Shown piece by piece: positions 43,182-53,399 of a DNA stretch of 64,000 nucleotides (positions are counted from its first letter, which is position 1; every line of letters starts with the position of its first letter). Source of the stretch: Halalkalibacter alkalisediminis (lineage in GTDB: Bacteria; Bacillota; Bacilli; Bacillales; Bacillaceae_D); contig NZ_JAQQWT010000007.1 of the NCBI RefSeq assembly GCF_028610705.1, forward strand, positions 1 through 64,000, given 5' to 3'. The translations under genes and the position numbers were made by a program. The notes below the pieces were generated by a model. The model was not told the DNA's origin and did no database searches. It saw only the letters and a program-made list of their open reading frames with translations.

Positions 43182-45626
43182 TTATTTAATAATTAAATTC
43201 CCAATCGTTGTTGGTTTGATTTTCCATATATCATTAGCATATTCCTGAATCGTTCGATCACTAGAAAACATACCAGATTGAGCGATATTGACAATGCTTT
43301 TACTTAACCAATCTGATTGATTTTGATACGCTTCTTGTACACGACTCTGTGCATGAATGTAACTATCAAAATCTTTCAAGACAAAATATTCGTCATTATT
43401 ATATAGAAGTGAATAGAAGATGTCTTTAAACTCTACGTCATCACCTGAAAAATGTTCGTTGACAAGGAGGTCCATTACATTACGCAATCGTCTATCGTTG
43501 TTGTAATAATCACGGGCACGATATTCTCCCTCACGTTGGTAATGAAATACCTCATCCGAAGTTAATCCGAATGTAAAGATGTTTTCTGTCCCTACCAATT
43601 CACCAATCTCTACATTCGCTCCATCGAGTGTACCGATCGTTAGCGCACCATTCATCATCAATTTCATATTTCCTGTCCCTGATGCTTCTTTACTCGCAGT
43701 GGAGATTTGTTCACTTAAATCGGCTGCGGGTATAATTCGCTCAGCAAGGCTGACAGAATAATTTTCAAGAAAGACGACTTTAATCTTTGAGCTAATGTCA
43801 GGATGATTATTCACTTTCTCGGCAACTGCGTTAATCAATTTAATGACTTGTTTGGCAAATGAGTAACCAGGAGCCGCTTTAGCCCCGAAAATAAACGTTC
43901 GCGGTATTAGATCAAGAGACGGGTCTTCAAGACATCTATTATATAAATGAATGATGTGAAATAAATTTAAAAGCTGTCGCTTATAGCCATGGAGACGTTT
44001 TATATGAACATCAACAATGGACTGATCATCTATTGTTAGATCATACTGTTTCTTAATAAAATTTGCTAATTTCACTTTATTTTCATGTTTTACCTTCGCA
44101 ATCGATTCTTGAAAAGCTGAATCAGTAGCAAAAGGAATTAAATCCGTTAACTGTCCTGGTTGGTGGATCCAATCCGTTCCAATTGCTTGAGAGATTACAT
44201 CTGTCAACTTGGGGTTTACATTTAACAACCAGCGTCTGTGTGTGATCCCGTTCGTTTTGTTATTAAAACGTTTTGGAAAAACAGTATAAAATGGTTTCAT
44301 CACACGATCTTTTAAGATGTCTGTATGTAACTTTGCAACCCCATTAATACTAAAGCTTCCAACCATTGAAAGATGGGCCATATGAACTTGTTCATAAGAT
44401 AAGATAGCCATTTCCGGAATTTTTTCTCTCAACTCAGGGTAATCATACCAAAGCATTTTGCAAAAACGTTCATTAATTTCATGAATAATTAAATACAGTC
44501 GTGGAAACAATGTTTTAATCATTTCCTCAGGCCATTTTTCTAGGGCTTCGCTCAATGTTGTATGATTGGTGTAGGCAACCGTTTTTTGCGTGATTGACCA
44601 AGCTTCATCCCAACCTAATTTCTCTTCATCCATTAAGAGGCGCATCAGTTCAGGAACAACGAGAGTTGGGTGGGTATCATTGATTTGAATCACAACATGC
44701 TCAGATAATTGTTCGAGCGGTTTATTTCTCTTCTTATAACGATGCAGGATACTTTGAAGGCCAGCCGAAACTAAGAAGTACTGTTGCTTTAAACGTAAAA
44801 TTTTCCCTTCGTAATAAGAGTCATCCGGGTACAGAAACTCAGATATCTTTTCAATTGACCTCTTATAATCGAGGTAGTGATAATAATCATGTCCGCGACT
44901 TGAGTGGAAGTGAAAGTGGTTCGTCGTTGATTCTGCACTCCATAATCGAAGCGTATTGACTGTATTATTGTCAAACCCAACGATAGGGACATCGTACGGT
45001 ACAGCAAGTACTCGTTCATAGTCGTGATGGTGAAATTGGAGGTGCCCGTTATCAACGGTTGTTTCAACGGTGCCCCCGAACCGCACTTCAATCGCTTTAT
45101 CTCCTCGTTTTGTCTCCCACATGTATTCATCTTTGAGCCAGTTGTCAGGAAGTTCTACTTGATATCCATTAACGACCTTCTGTTGAAAAAGGCCATATTT
45201 ATATCGAATCCCCATTCCATGACCTGGTAATTGAAGAGAAGCAAGAGAGTCAAGGAAACAAGCAGCAAGTCTTCCGAGTCCTCCATTCCCTAAACCAGCA
45301 TCATGTTCTTCTCGAAATACATCTTCTGGATCGAATCCTAAGGAAAGTAGCGTTTCTTTATAAAGGTTCAACATGCCCATGTTTAATAGGTTGGATTCTA
45401 CTAGACGACCGAGAAGGAATTCCATTGAAAAATAATAAACCTGTTTGCTTTCCTTTTCATCATACGTTTGTTGTGTCATTTGCCAATTCGCATGTATCGA
45501 TTCTTTCATGGTTAGACAAATTGACTGAAACATTTCTTTCGTTGTTGCGTCTTCAAGGCTTTTACCGAATGACGAGGTGAGCTTCTCTTTCAGGATCTGG
45601 CTCAGATTGTCGACTGTCATGGTCAT
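43182..45626 (-). CDS. glgP: Glycogen phosphorylase
   Basis: GlgP releases glucose-1-phosphate from glycogen ends using PLP. The 814-residue enzyme shows LGNGGLGRLAACFLDSLASL near residue 115, KRLHGYKRQLLNLFHI, and the PLP lysine region EASGTGNMKLMMNGALTIGT followed by LDGANVEI. ATG 45626 follows GAGGAGG; ATG 45620 is also possible. Its first 65 bases overlap the end of glgA, so translation of the two is probably coupled. It is the last gene of glgC-glgD-glgA-glgP. Confidence 0.94.
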   Translation of the reverse strand: MTMTVDNLSQILKEKLTSSFGKSLEDATTKEMFQSICLTMKESIHANWQMTQQTYDEKESKQVYYFSMEFLLGRLVESNLLNMGMLNLYKETLLSLGFDPEDVFREEHDAGLGNGGLGRLAACFLDSLASLQLPGHGMGIRYKYGLFQQKVVNGYQVELPDNWLKDEYMWETKRGDKAIEVRFGGTVETTVDNGHLQFHHHDYERVLAVPYDVPIVGFDNNTVNTLRLWSAESTTNHFHFHSSRGHDYYHYLDYKRSIEKISEFLYPDDSYYEGKILRLKQQYFLVSAGLQSILHRYKKRNKPLEQLSEHVVIQINDTHPTLVVPELMRLLMDEEKLGWDEAWSITQKTVAYTNHTTLSEALEKWPEEMIKTLFPRLYLIIHEINERFCKMLWYDYPELREKIPEMAILSYEQVHMAHLSMVGSFSINGVAKLHTDILKDRVMKPFYTVFPKRFNNKTNGITHRRWLLNVNPKLTDVISQAIGTDWIHQPGQLTDLIPFATDSAFQESIAKVKHENKVKLANFIKKQYDLTIDDQSIVDVHIKRLHGYKRQLLNLFHIIHLYNRCLEDPSLDLIPRTFIFGAKAAPGYSFAKQVIKLINAVAEKVNNHPDISSKIKVVFLENYSVSLAERIIPAADLSEQISTASKEASGTGNMKLMMNGALTIGTLDGANVEIGELVGTENIFTFGLTSDEVFHYQREGEYRARDYYNNDRRLRNVMDLLVNEHFSGDDVEFKDIFYSLLYNNDEYFVLKDFDSYIHAQSRVQEAYQNQSDWLSKSIVNIAQSGMFSSDRTIQEYANDIWKIKPTTIGNLIIK

Positions 45627-47058
45627 ATGGTTCCTCCTCATTTTTGGGGTTCAGTAGTTTCTTGTATATGTCTTCATACTGTCCCGCAGAATGTTCCCAG
45701 TTCAATTTGCTCTTGTAGATGTTTTTTAAAAGTTGATTCCAGTGTTTTGGCTGATGATACAAATGAATACCGTAGCGAATGGTGTTTAAAAAGTCATTTG
45801 CATTATAATTCGTGAAAGAAAAGCCATTTCCTTCTCCAGTAAATTCATTATATGGTTGGATCGTATCTTTTAACCCTCCTGTTTCCCTAACGAGAGGGAC
45901 TGTTTCGTAGCGAAGGGCGATTAATTGACTTAACCCACAAGGTTCAAACCGTGATGGCATTAGAAAGAAGTCTGAAGAAGCATATAACCTTCGCGCTAGT
46001 CCTTCCTGAAACACATTCATGAAACGACATGAATTAGGGTAACGATTTGATATCGCTTGGAAATGTTCTTCAAATTTAGATTCTCCGGTTCCCATAATCA
46101 CAACTTGAACAGATTCGGTTGTTAATAACTCATCTAGAATATGAACTAGAAGAGGAAGACCCTTTTCTTCGACTAAACGACTAATGACGGCAAACATAGG
46201 AATATCTTTTGAAATCGTTAAGTCTAGTTCTTGCTGCATAATACGTTTGTTCTCTTTCTTTCTTGCATAATGCTTCTTGTAGGGAATAGACACGTAAAGG
46301 TCGTTTCCAGGATTATAAACATCTTCATCAATTCCATTAACAATTCCTGATAAACTCGTACCTCGTTCGTGTAAAAAGGATTCAAGTCCTTCACCGTAAT
46401 AAGGATCTAATATCTCATTTGCATAGGAGGGACTTACTGTTGTTACCCAATCGGCATGAATAAGAGCTGCTTTCATAAAATTAATGGCTCCTCTAAACTC
46501 TAGACCACCTAAGTGAATCTGGTCTAAGTGCAGGAGTTCGTTAAAAACAGAAAGAGGAAATATCCCTTGATACTTTAAATTGTGAATAGTAAAGACAGTT
46601 TTCACTTGTCTTTGGTAAGTGCCAGCTTTGATATAGAGAGGAATAAGAGCTGTTTGCCAATCATGACAGTGAATTAGGTCAGGAGTCGCATCAAGATGTT
46701 CAAGTGCTTTGAAAAAGGCATGAGTAAAAAAAACATAGCGCTCAGCATCATCCATTTCATCGTATAAATGAGCTCGGTTAAAATAATATTCATTGTCAAT
46801 AAAATAGTATGTGACTTGATCAGTTTCATAAGATAAAAGACCGCAATATTGTTTCCGCCATTTAACGTGGACGTCAAATGAACCAATAAATTTGAGTTGA
46901 GAAGCAATATCATGTGGAAGACCTCGATGTTTTGGAAGAAAAACGGTGAGTTTATGGCTTTTCTTGGCAAGTGCTTTTGGAAGAGCGGCTACAACATCAG
47001 CTAATCCTCCTGTTTTAAAAAATGGTGCGCATTCGGAAGAAACCATCACTATATTCAT
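45562..47058 (-). CDS. glgA: Glycogen synthase
   Basis: GlgA transfers glucose from ADP-glucose to the growing glycogen chain (GT5). The 498-residue protein starts NIVMVSSECAPFFKTGGLAD with the ADP-glucose-binding Lys15 in K-T-G-G-L. It also shows DLIHCHDWQTALIPLY, SGIVNGIDEDVYNP, VISRLVEEKGLPLL and the E-x-x-x-x-x-x-x-E region PSRFEPCGLSQLIALRYETV. ATG 47058 follows AAGGAG. The tail past about residue 475 is unusually acidic and polar, and its DNA also encodes the start of GlgP. Confidence 0.94.
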   Translation of the reverse strand: MNIVMVSSECAPFFKTGGLADVVAALPKALAKKSHKLTVFLPKHRGLPHDIASQLKFIGSFDVHVKWRKQYCGLLSYETDQVTYYFIDNEYYFNRAHLYDEMDDAERYVFFTHAFFKALEHLDATPDLIHCHDWQTALIPLYIKAGTYQRQVKTVFTIHNLKYQGIFPLSVFNELLHLDQIHLGGLEFRGAINFMKAALIHADWVTTVSPSYANEILDPYYGEGLESFLHERGTSLSGIVNGIDEDVYNPGNDLYVSIPYKKHYARKKENKRIMQQELDLTISKDIPMFAVISRLVEEKGLPLLVHILDELLTTESVQVVIMGTGESKFEEHFQAISNRYPNSCRFMNVFQEGLARRLYASSDFFLMPSRFEPCGLSQLIALRYETVPLVRETGGLKDTIQPYNEFTGEGNGFSFTNYNANDFLNTIRYGIHLYHQPKHWNQLLKNIYKSKLNWEHSAGQYEDIYKKLLNPKNEEEPYDHDSRQSEPDPEREAHLVIR

Positions 47059-47082
47059 AGACAAAACTCCTTCTTTAATAGA

Positions 47083-48189
47083 TTACATCACTTTTCTTTT
47101 AGCCACTACATAAGGGTTTTCTGGTGCGCCAATAAACGTACGTCTTGGAGAAATCACTATGTCTTTATCTAAAATAACGTTCTCTAACAGAGTGCCTTCT
47201 TGAATTTCACAACGTTGCATAATAATAGAGTTACGGACAACCGCACCTTTATGAACATGCACACCTCTAAAGAGAATGCTATTTTCAACCGTACCTTCAA
47301 TGACACATCCATTAGCTAATAACGAACTCGACGTTTGGGCTGACTTTGTATATTTTGTCGGTGGTTCATCTTTTGGTTTTGTATAGATAGGCTTTCGATT
47401 TAGGAAAAGCTGAGTGTACACATCGATATCGAGTAAGGACATACTATGTTTATAGTAGCTTTCAATTGAATTAATGACTGCTAGATATCCTTTATATTCG
47501 TATGAGCGGACCGTTAGACTAGAAAGGTTTTCAATAATACCATCTAGGAGTAAATTTTCTTTTTTTCTAGCAATACAGTAATCAACGAGTTCCATTAACA
47601 AGGACTTTTTAATAATAAACATATCCATAAATAAATTTCGGTTGCTCGTGTCTGTCGTTATATTAGTAACCTCTCCCTTTTCGTTCAGTTCTAACTTTTT
47701 CTCCGATGCATGTTCGTGTTCAAGAATTTGAATAGGTTGATAGATAGCAGTTACGTCGGCTCCTGACTCTAAGTGTTCTTGAAACACTTTTTCATAATTG
47801 ATGTTACATATATGGTGAGTACCTGTAATAAGTACGTATTCTGCTAAACCACGATCAAAGAAATCACGATTATTATGAAAATGTTGTAAATCGCCCTTTG
47901 ATAAATCTGTTGGGTCGTTCCAATCAGGAGGGAGGATAAATAAACCGCCTCGTTTACGGTCTAAATCCCATGGTTTCCCGTTTCCTAAATGATCCATAAG
48001 CGAACGGTATTTCTTTCTAGTAAAGACGGCAATATCTTGAACTTGCGAGTTCACCATATTGGAAAGAACAAAGTCAATTAGACGATAGCGACTTCCATAA
48101 GGGACAGCGGCACCGCAACGGAAATAAGTCAGTTCCTTTAGCAAGTTTTGTTCACTATCTAAATGTATAACACCCATAAGTTTTTCCAT
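47083..48189 (-). CDS. glgD: GlgD, regulatory ADP-glucose pyrophosphorylase subunit
   Basis: GlgD is the GlgC-like partner that pairs with GlgC in Bacillus. The 368-residue protein keeps the nucleotidyltransferase fold (YGSRYRLIDFVLSNMVNSQV, GKPWDLDRKRGGL) and a left-handed beta-helix C-terminus (GCVIEGTVENSILFRGVHVH). It lacks the G-G-x-G-x-R-L catalytic loop, having DSEQNLLKELTYFR instead. It is therefore probably regulatory rather than catalytic. GAGAGAGGAAG precedes the ATG. Confidence 0.92.
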   Translation of the reverse strand: MEKLMGVIHLDSEQNLLKELTYFRCGAAVPYGSRYRLIDFVLSNMVNSQVQDIAVFTRKKYRSLMDHLGNGKPWDLDRKRGGLFILPPDWNDPTDLSKGDLQHFHNNRDFFDRGLAEYVLITGTHHICNINYEKVFQEHLESGADVTAIYQPIQILEHEHASEKKLELNEKGEVTNITTDTSNRNLFMDMFIIKKSLLMELVDYCIARKKENLLLDGIIENLSSLTVRSYEYKGYLAVINSIESYYKHSMSLLDIDVYTQLFLNRKPIYTKPKDEPPTKYTKSAQTSSSLLANGCVIEGTVENSILFRGVHVHKGAVVRNSIIMQRCEIQEGTLLENVILDKDIVISPRRTFIGAPENPYVVAKRKVM

Positions 48190-48219
48190 TGATTTCTTCC
48201 TCTCTCACTTAGTATTTAG

Positions 48220-49374
48220 TTATCTTGAAATAGTGGCGTGTTTTTTAATGGGAGTGTCCTTATCGATGACTAAAATCTCATCATTTGGTGAGAGAATCTC
48301 TGTATGATCTGGAATAGTTACTCCTTCTGCAACAATGACCTTTTTTAACTTGACATGTTGCCCAATTTTCGCATTTGGCATAACGACAGATTGCTCTATT
48401 TCACTATGACAACCAATTCCAACTTGATGGAATAATATCGATTCTGAAACGTTCCCATAGATAAGACAACCCTCATTAATAAGAGAATCGGTTATCGTTG
48501 CATGGGGTGAAATGTATTGCGGCGATTGACAAGCATTAACGGAATAAATACGCCAATTATACTCATGGAGTTTTAAAGAAGGTTGTTTAGCGAGTAAATC
48601 CATATTCGCTTCCCAGAAGCTTTGAATAGTCCCAACATCTTTCCAGTACCCAGAAAACGGATAAGCAAATAATTGACGATTGTCATTTAGCATCGCAGGG
48701 ATAATATCTTTTCCAAAATCATGACTAGATGTCGGAAGTTGTGCATCTTCATTCAAGTAGGCCTTTAAAACGGACCAGTTGAAAATATAAATACCCATCG
48801 AAGCGAGATTGCTTTTTGGATTAACAGGTTTTTCTTCAAAATCAGTAATATGACCCGTTTCCGTAGCGTTCATAATTCCAAAACGACTAGCCTCATCCCA
48901 TGGCACTTCAAGAACGGAGATGGTAGCTTCTGCACCGCGCTCTTTGTGATAATCAAGCATTAAGCTATAATCCATTTTGTAAATATGGTCGCCTGATAAA
49001 ATAAGCACATATTCAGGATCATACTGTTCAATAAAGTAACGGTTTTGATAGATGGCATCGGCTGTTCCTAAATACCAGGAACCACCTCTCTTTTCAACAA
49101 AAGGCGGAAGACACGTGAGTCCTCCGTTACGACGATCTAGATCCCATGGTGTACCTATTCCTAGGTGAGAATTTAAAGCAAGCGGTTCGTATTGGGTTAA
49201 AACTCCAACCGTATCTATTCCAGAATTAATACAATTACTTAACGGGAAGTCTATAATTCTATATTTTCCACCGAAATATACCGCAGGCTTGGCTAACTTT
49301 CTTGTAAGGTCACCCAGTCGTTTCCCTTCCCCCCCTGCAAGCAGCATAGCTACGCATTCTTTTCCTCTATTCAT
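48220..49374 (-). CDS. glgC: Glucose-1-phosphate adenylyltransferase
   Basis: GlgC makes ADP-glucose from ATP and glucose-1-phosphate. The 384-residue catalytic subunit has the pyrophosphorylase loop [66 protein letters not shown] and the substrate motif DFEEKP. A hexapeptide beta-helix forms the C-terminus. It is the first gene of the glg operon; no glgB precedes it, unlike in B. subtilis. The binding site GGGGCTGG is mediocre. The 288 bases upstream contain AAGGAG/CTCCTT palindromic sequence, but no promoter I can name. Confidence 0.94.
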   Translation of the reverse strand: MNRGKECVAMLLAGGEGKRLGDLTRKLAKPAVYFGGKYRIIDFPLSNCINSGIDTVGVLTQYEPLALNSHLGIGTPWDLDRRNGGLTCLPPFVEKRGGSWYLGTADAIYQNRYFIEQYDPEYVLILSGDHIYKMDYSLMLDYHKERGAEATISVLEVPWDEASRFGIMNATETGHITDFEEKPVNPKSNLASMGIYIFNWSVLKAYLNEDAQLPTSSHDFGKDIIPAMLNDNRQLFAYPFSGYWKDVGTIQSFWEANMDLLAKQPSLKLHEYNWRIYSVNACQSPQYISPHATITDSLINEGCLIYGNVSESILFHQVGIGCHSEIEQSVVMPNAKIGQHVKLKKVIVAEGVTIPDHTEILSPNDEILVIDKDTPIKKHATISR

Positions 49375-49671
49375 ATTTCCAGCCCCTGTCTAATTGGTTT
49401 TGATTTTTAAAGGGACACCTTGATGGACTGAATCGTTTGATGTAAGGAGTATCCCTCCTTAAGTGGTCATGCCACTGTTGTTATATAAGCTTATGCACCA
49501 AGGAGGTCTTCTCATTCCAAAGAAATTCCAAAAAAAATATTTATGAATGAATTCCTACGATTCCCTTATTTAAATTGCAGAATAGAAAAAACTAAACAAC
49601 TAAAAAGACTAGTAATATACAGTTCTTTTAGACTAAAATGATTATATAACTTTAAAACTAGGATGAACGCT

Positions 49672-50370
49672 ATGACAAACCAACTTTCACCTTTATATGA
49701 TAAAAAAGTCCTTTGTTTATTCTGTGGACGTACATTTAACTCAAAGAGAGTGCGGTCGAGTTTCATCCGTATGGAAAAAATAGAGAGCGATTTTTGTAAG
49801 GTATATAAAGAAGAGACGATAAATCGATTATTTTATGAGGCAGATGTTTGTCCAGCTTGTGGCTTTACATCAACAGAGTCCTTCAGCCAAGATTTTCCTA
49901 CAGGGGCTAAGGAAGAAATTGCAAACCAATTCATAAATTGGATATCTCAAGATTTCGGTAAGGAGCGTACGGTTTTCGAAGCTACGAAAGCAATGAAGTT
50001 GGCTATCCTTTCAGCCAATTTAAAAAAGGAAAGTCGGGTTGTCACAGGTGGGGTTTGTCTTCGCTTAGCATGGATTTATTGATCAATAGAAGATATAAAT
50101 GAAGAGATGCGTTTCTTACTAGCTGCTCTTTCGCATTATAAAATCTCCTACGAGAGAGGAGATTATATAGGAACACAAATGACGGAATTGAGACTTTTAT
50201 ATTTACTAGGTGAACTAGCAAGGAGATTGAAAAAAGAAGAAGAAGCCGGACTTTACTTCACGAGAGTGATTCAACATAAAAAAAGAGCGACCGAAGTAAA
50301 GATGGTTGAGATGGCAAGAGAACAATGGTATGTCATGCGCAATCAGAAACAGGTAAATTCTGCAAAGTAA
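49672..50370 (+). pseudogene. DUF2225 protein gene with an internal stop codon
   Basis: Two consecutive frames are parts of one DUF2225 protein. The first ends GGVCLRLAWIY then TGA (50080-50082); reading on in the same frame gives SIEDINEEMRFLLAALSHYK and so on to AREQWYVMRNQKQ. A single base change (CGA to TGA) would explain the break. The N-terminus has a zinc-finger-like pair, CLFC and CPAC. The intact protein would have about 232 residues, normal for this Bacillus family of unknown function. ATG 49672 follows TAGGATG. It is a nonsense pseudogene unless the stop is a sequencing error. Confidence 0.85.
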
Positions 50371-50471
50371 TAATTAACCACCCACAACGGTAAAAACGTA
50401 TGATAAAATTAATACAATTTTACATGTTTCGACACAATTCTATCTTGATAGAACCCTTGGAGGAATACAAA

Positions 50472-50930
50472 GTGAATGTAAACCATATTAATGCGATTTG
50501 CCGTGCTACAAAAGAAATATTAACTAACCATTTTGGCCTTATTGTTTCACCACTTGTAGCTAGCGCAGGTACAGGAACCATTCCTTCAAATGATATATCT
50601 GTTATTTTAGGAGTGAAAGGTCAATTACAAGGGCAAATTATTTGTTCTTTCACTTCTGATACAGCTAAAAAGCTTGTTGGTGTAATGATGGGTGGAATAC
50701 AGATCGATCACCTCGATGAAATCGGATGGAGTGCTGTTCAAGAGTTTGGCAATTGGGTAGCGGGAACAACCGCAACCGAACTATCAAAAGAATCATGTAT
50801 TATCGATGTAACTACACCGATTGTGAATGAAGGAGAGTCAAGGTTCCATTCAAGCAGTCCATTTGTTAGCGTGCCTTTAGACACACCAATTGGTGAAATT
50901 CATGTGCATATCGCAGTTAAAGAAGAGTAG
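50472..50930 (+). CDS. cheX: CheX-like chemotaxis phosphatase
   Basis: The 152-residue protein is a CheC/CheX/FliY-family domain. The catalytic E-x-x-N pattern is visible in WSAVQEFGNWVAGTTATELS near residue 97, and the fold is closed by SSSPFVSVPLDTPIGEIHVH. CheX proteins dephosphorylate CheY-P. The GTG start at 50472 follows GGAGGAA at a 7-base spacing; the longer frame has no binding site. No other che genes are adjacent, apart from a chemoreceptor scrap 12 kb away. Confidence 0.8.
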   Translation: MNVNHINAICRATKEILTNHFGLIVSPLVASAGTGTIPSNDISVILGVKGQLQGQIICSFTSDTAKKLVGVMMGGIQIDHLDEIGWSAVQEFGNWVAGTTATELSKESCIIDVTTPIVNEGESRFHSSSPFVSVPLDTPIGEIHVHIAVKEE

Positions 50931-50940
50931 ACTTTTGATC

Positions 50941-50974
50941 AACCACCCTATATAGTAAGGTGGTTTTCTTTTTT
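50941..50974 (+). terminator. Intrinsic terminator of cheX
   Basis: AACCACC pairs with GGTGGTT around an 11-base loop, followed by TTCTTTTTT. Confidence 0.85.
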
Positions 50975-51137
50975 ATATGAGAAAGCAGTCATTGTTTAAG
51001 GAGAATACAGGAAATAATAGTAAAGGTCATTAGTCTTTAATCCATAGATGAAGCTGAGCTTGAAAAAAAGCAAAAAAGTGTTCAATCTATACAAAAACGG
51101 GTAAACTTCTTGTGTGTAAGGTAAAGGAGATGATGAT

Positions 51138-52679
51138 GTGTCAGAAAAGATAGATATATCTAAATTTGAAAAAAAGATGATTATTCGAAACATTGAAGCT
51201 AAAGATTTCGATGCTATCATAAATATGCAAAAATTGTGTTTTCCAAATATGGAACCATGGGAACGTGAACATTTAAAGAGCCATATTGACATTTTTCCTG
51301 AAGGCCAATTTTGTGTAGAGTTTGATGGAGAGATTATTGGATCTTGTTCAAGTTTAATTATTAATTTTGATGAATATGATGATCAACATACATGGGACGA
51401 GATAACGGATAATGGGTATATTACGAATCATGACTATGAAGGTTATAATTTGTATGGCATTGAGGTCATGGTTCATCCAGAGTACCGTAGAATGAAAATT
51501 GGTCACCGTCTATATGAGGCAAGAAAAGATTTAGCTCGTGAGTTGAATTTAAAAAGTATTATTATTGGTGGACGTATACCTAATTATTTTAAACATGCGA
51601 AAGAGATGACACCACGACGTTATGTGGAAGAAGTAACGATGCATAATATATACGATCCGGTTCTTACGTTCCAAGTAATGAATGGCTTTACGTTAAAACG
51701 TATTAATCCGAATTACTTAGATGATGATCGTGCGTCACTGCGTTATGCGACATTGATGGAGTGGAACAATATCGATTATCGACCGACTGTACCTAAGCGC
51801 CAGTTTAAGACGTCTTTTCCTATTCGAATCACAACGATCCAGTATGCGATGAAGAAAATTTCGTCTTTTGAAGACTTTGCTGTACAGTGCGAGTACTATA
51901 CAGATGTAGCAGCTAGTTATCAATCAGACTTCGCTGTTTTTCCTGAGATTTTCACTTTGCAATTATTATCATTTTTGCCTGAAAAAAGCCCAAGTCTTGC
52001 GATCAGACGCTTAACTGAGTTTACAGAAGATTATATTGAGTTATTTACGGGTCTTGCAGTGAAATACAATGTGAATATTATTGGTGGTTCACATTTCGTT
52101 GAAGAAGAAGGTAAGATCTATAACATTGCCTATTTATTTAGAAGAGATGGCACAATTGAAAAACAATATAAGCTTCATATTACACCAAATGAGCGTAAAT
52201 TCTGGGGCATTTCAGGTGGAGAACATGTTAATGTGTTCGATACCGATTGCGGAAAAATTGCCATTCAAATCTGCTATGATATTGAATTCCCTGAATTAGC
52301 TCGAATTGCAGTAGACAAAGGAGCCAACATCATCTTCACACCGTTTTGCACGGACGATCGTCAAGGCTATTTAAGAGTAAGATATTGTTCCCAGGCTCGT
52401 GCGATTGAAAATCAAGTCTATACGGTTTTGTCAGGAACGGTTGGAAATCTGACAGATGTTGAAAATATGGATATTCAATATGCGCAATCAGGAATATTTA
52501 GCCCATCCGACTTTACATTTGCACGAGATGGAATTGTTGGAGAATGCCAAGCGAACATTGAAACCGTTGTTGTTGGAGATGTAGATTTGGAGATTCTTAG
52601 ACGGAACCGTCGTGCTGGAAGTGTAAATCAGCTAAGAGACCGGAGACATGACATTTATCAAATTAACTATAAGCAATAA
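51138..52679 (+). CDS. yhcX: GNAT-nitrilase fusion protein (YhcX)
   Basis: This two-domain enzyme has 513 residues, matching B. subtilis YhcX. The N-terminal GNAT domain (about 13-190) has YGIEVMVHPEYRRMKIGHRL for acetyl-CoA binding. The C-terminal carbon-nitrogen hydrolase (about 225-490) has the triad Glu in AVFPEIFTLQLLS, Lys in QYKLHITPNERKFWG and Cys in IAIQICYDIEFPELA. The fusion suggests coupled amide hydrolysis and acyl transfer; the substrate is unknown (a role in indole-acetate-type metabolism has been suggested for the B. subtilis gene). GTG start after AAAGGAG. Confidence 0.9.
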   Translation: MSEKIDISKFEKKMIIRNIEAKDFDAIINMQKLCFPNMEPWEREHLKSHIDIFPEGQFCVEFDGEIIGSCSSLIINFDEYDDQHTWDEITDNGYITNHDYEGYNLYGIEVMVHPEYRRMKIGHRLYEARKDLARELNLKSIIIGGRIPNYFKHAKEMTPRRYVEEVTMHNIYDPVLTFQVMNGFTLKRINPNYLDDDRASLRYATLMEWNNIDYRPTVPKRQFKTSFPIRITTIQYAMKKISSFEDFAVQCEYYTDVAASYQSDFAVFPEIFTLQLLSFLPEKSPSLAIRRLTEFTEDYIELFTGLAVKYNVNIIGGSHFVEEEGKIYNIAYLFRRDGTIEKQYKLHITPNERKFWGISGGEHVNVFDTDCGKIAIQICYDIEFPELARIAVDKGANIIFTPFCTDDRQGYLRVRYCSQARAIENQVYTVLSGTVGNLTDVENMDIQYAQSGIFSPSDFTFARDGIVGECQANIETVVVGDVDLEILRRNRRAGSVNQLRDRRHDIYQINYKQ

Positions 52680-52755
52680 TTATAAGTAAGACCGTTTACC
52701 TCCTCGCTAGTTTGGAAAAGCTGATTGTTGTCACAGCTTAGAGGAGGTAAGCACT

Positions 52756-53277
52756 TTGCGTCTAGAACAAGAAAAATATTTAAACCGAATTTTTATCACA
52801 ATAAGCCTTGTTTTTATTCTAATTAGTTCTTTGTTCTTGTTTATGACATTACCTAAGAGCGAGTTAGAAACGAAATGGACATTGTCATTTGCTGGGGCTA
52901 ATGATTTGTTTGAAACAGGTCAAGCGATTGATTTTCATCTATTTCTTGAAGATGAACTGGGCGTTCCAATTGAAAATGCGAATATGAAGGCGGTATTTGA
53001 CCGACCGGGCACCGTTCACCAAATTGAGAAGACTTTTAGTAGGTTGGATGGTGGACTTTACGAAACAGAGATTATTTTTTCAGTACCTGGTACATGGATT
53101 GCGATGGTTGAGGTTAATAAGGATGGAAGTACCTATTACAATCAAATCTTATTTAACGTACGAGGAACAATTGCAGCACAAAATAATCGGGACCCCAAAG
53201 ACCTCTTTCACTTGGAGCAGCCCTTGCCCCGTGATTTAGAACGTGAATTAAATAATATACCTGATTTTAACAGATGA
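52756..53277 (+). CDS. FixH/YtkA-like membrane-anchored protein
   Basis: The 173-residue protein has one N-terminal helix (FITISLVFILISSLFLFMTL) and an outer immunoglobulin-like domain with DFHLFLEDELGVPIENANMK, LDGGLYETEIIFSVPGTWIA and MVEVNKDGSTYYNQILFNV, as in FixH/YtkA-like domains. Such domains occur with copper handling and cytochrome oxidase assembly, but nothing nearby supports this. TTG start with a perfect AGGAGG. It lies 76 bases after yhcX and ends in a terminator, so the two may form a unit. Confidence 0.7.
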   Translation: MRLEQEKYLNRIFITISLVFILISSLFLFMTLPKSELETKWTLSFAGANDLFETGQAIDFHLFLEDELGVPIENANMKAVFDRPGTVHQIEKTFSRLDGGLYETEIIFSVPGTWIAMVEVNKDGSTYYNQILFNVRGTIAAQNNRDPKDLFHLEQPLPRDLERELNNIPDFNR

Positions 53278-53287
53278 TGTAAAGAAA

Positions 53288-53312
53288 AGAGAGTGTAGTC
53301 ACTCTCTTTTTG
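53288..53312 (+). terminator. Intrinsic terminator
   Basis: AGAGAGTG pairs perfectly with CACTCTCT around a 4-base loop, followed by TTTT. Confidence 0.85.
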
Positions 53313-53399
53313 TTTGATTAAAAAAAGGAAAATAGAGATCAAATCTAGAATTCATAGTTTGATATAATAGAAAAGATTGATGCCTTAGGAGGAGATAGG

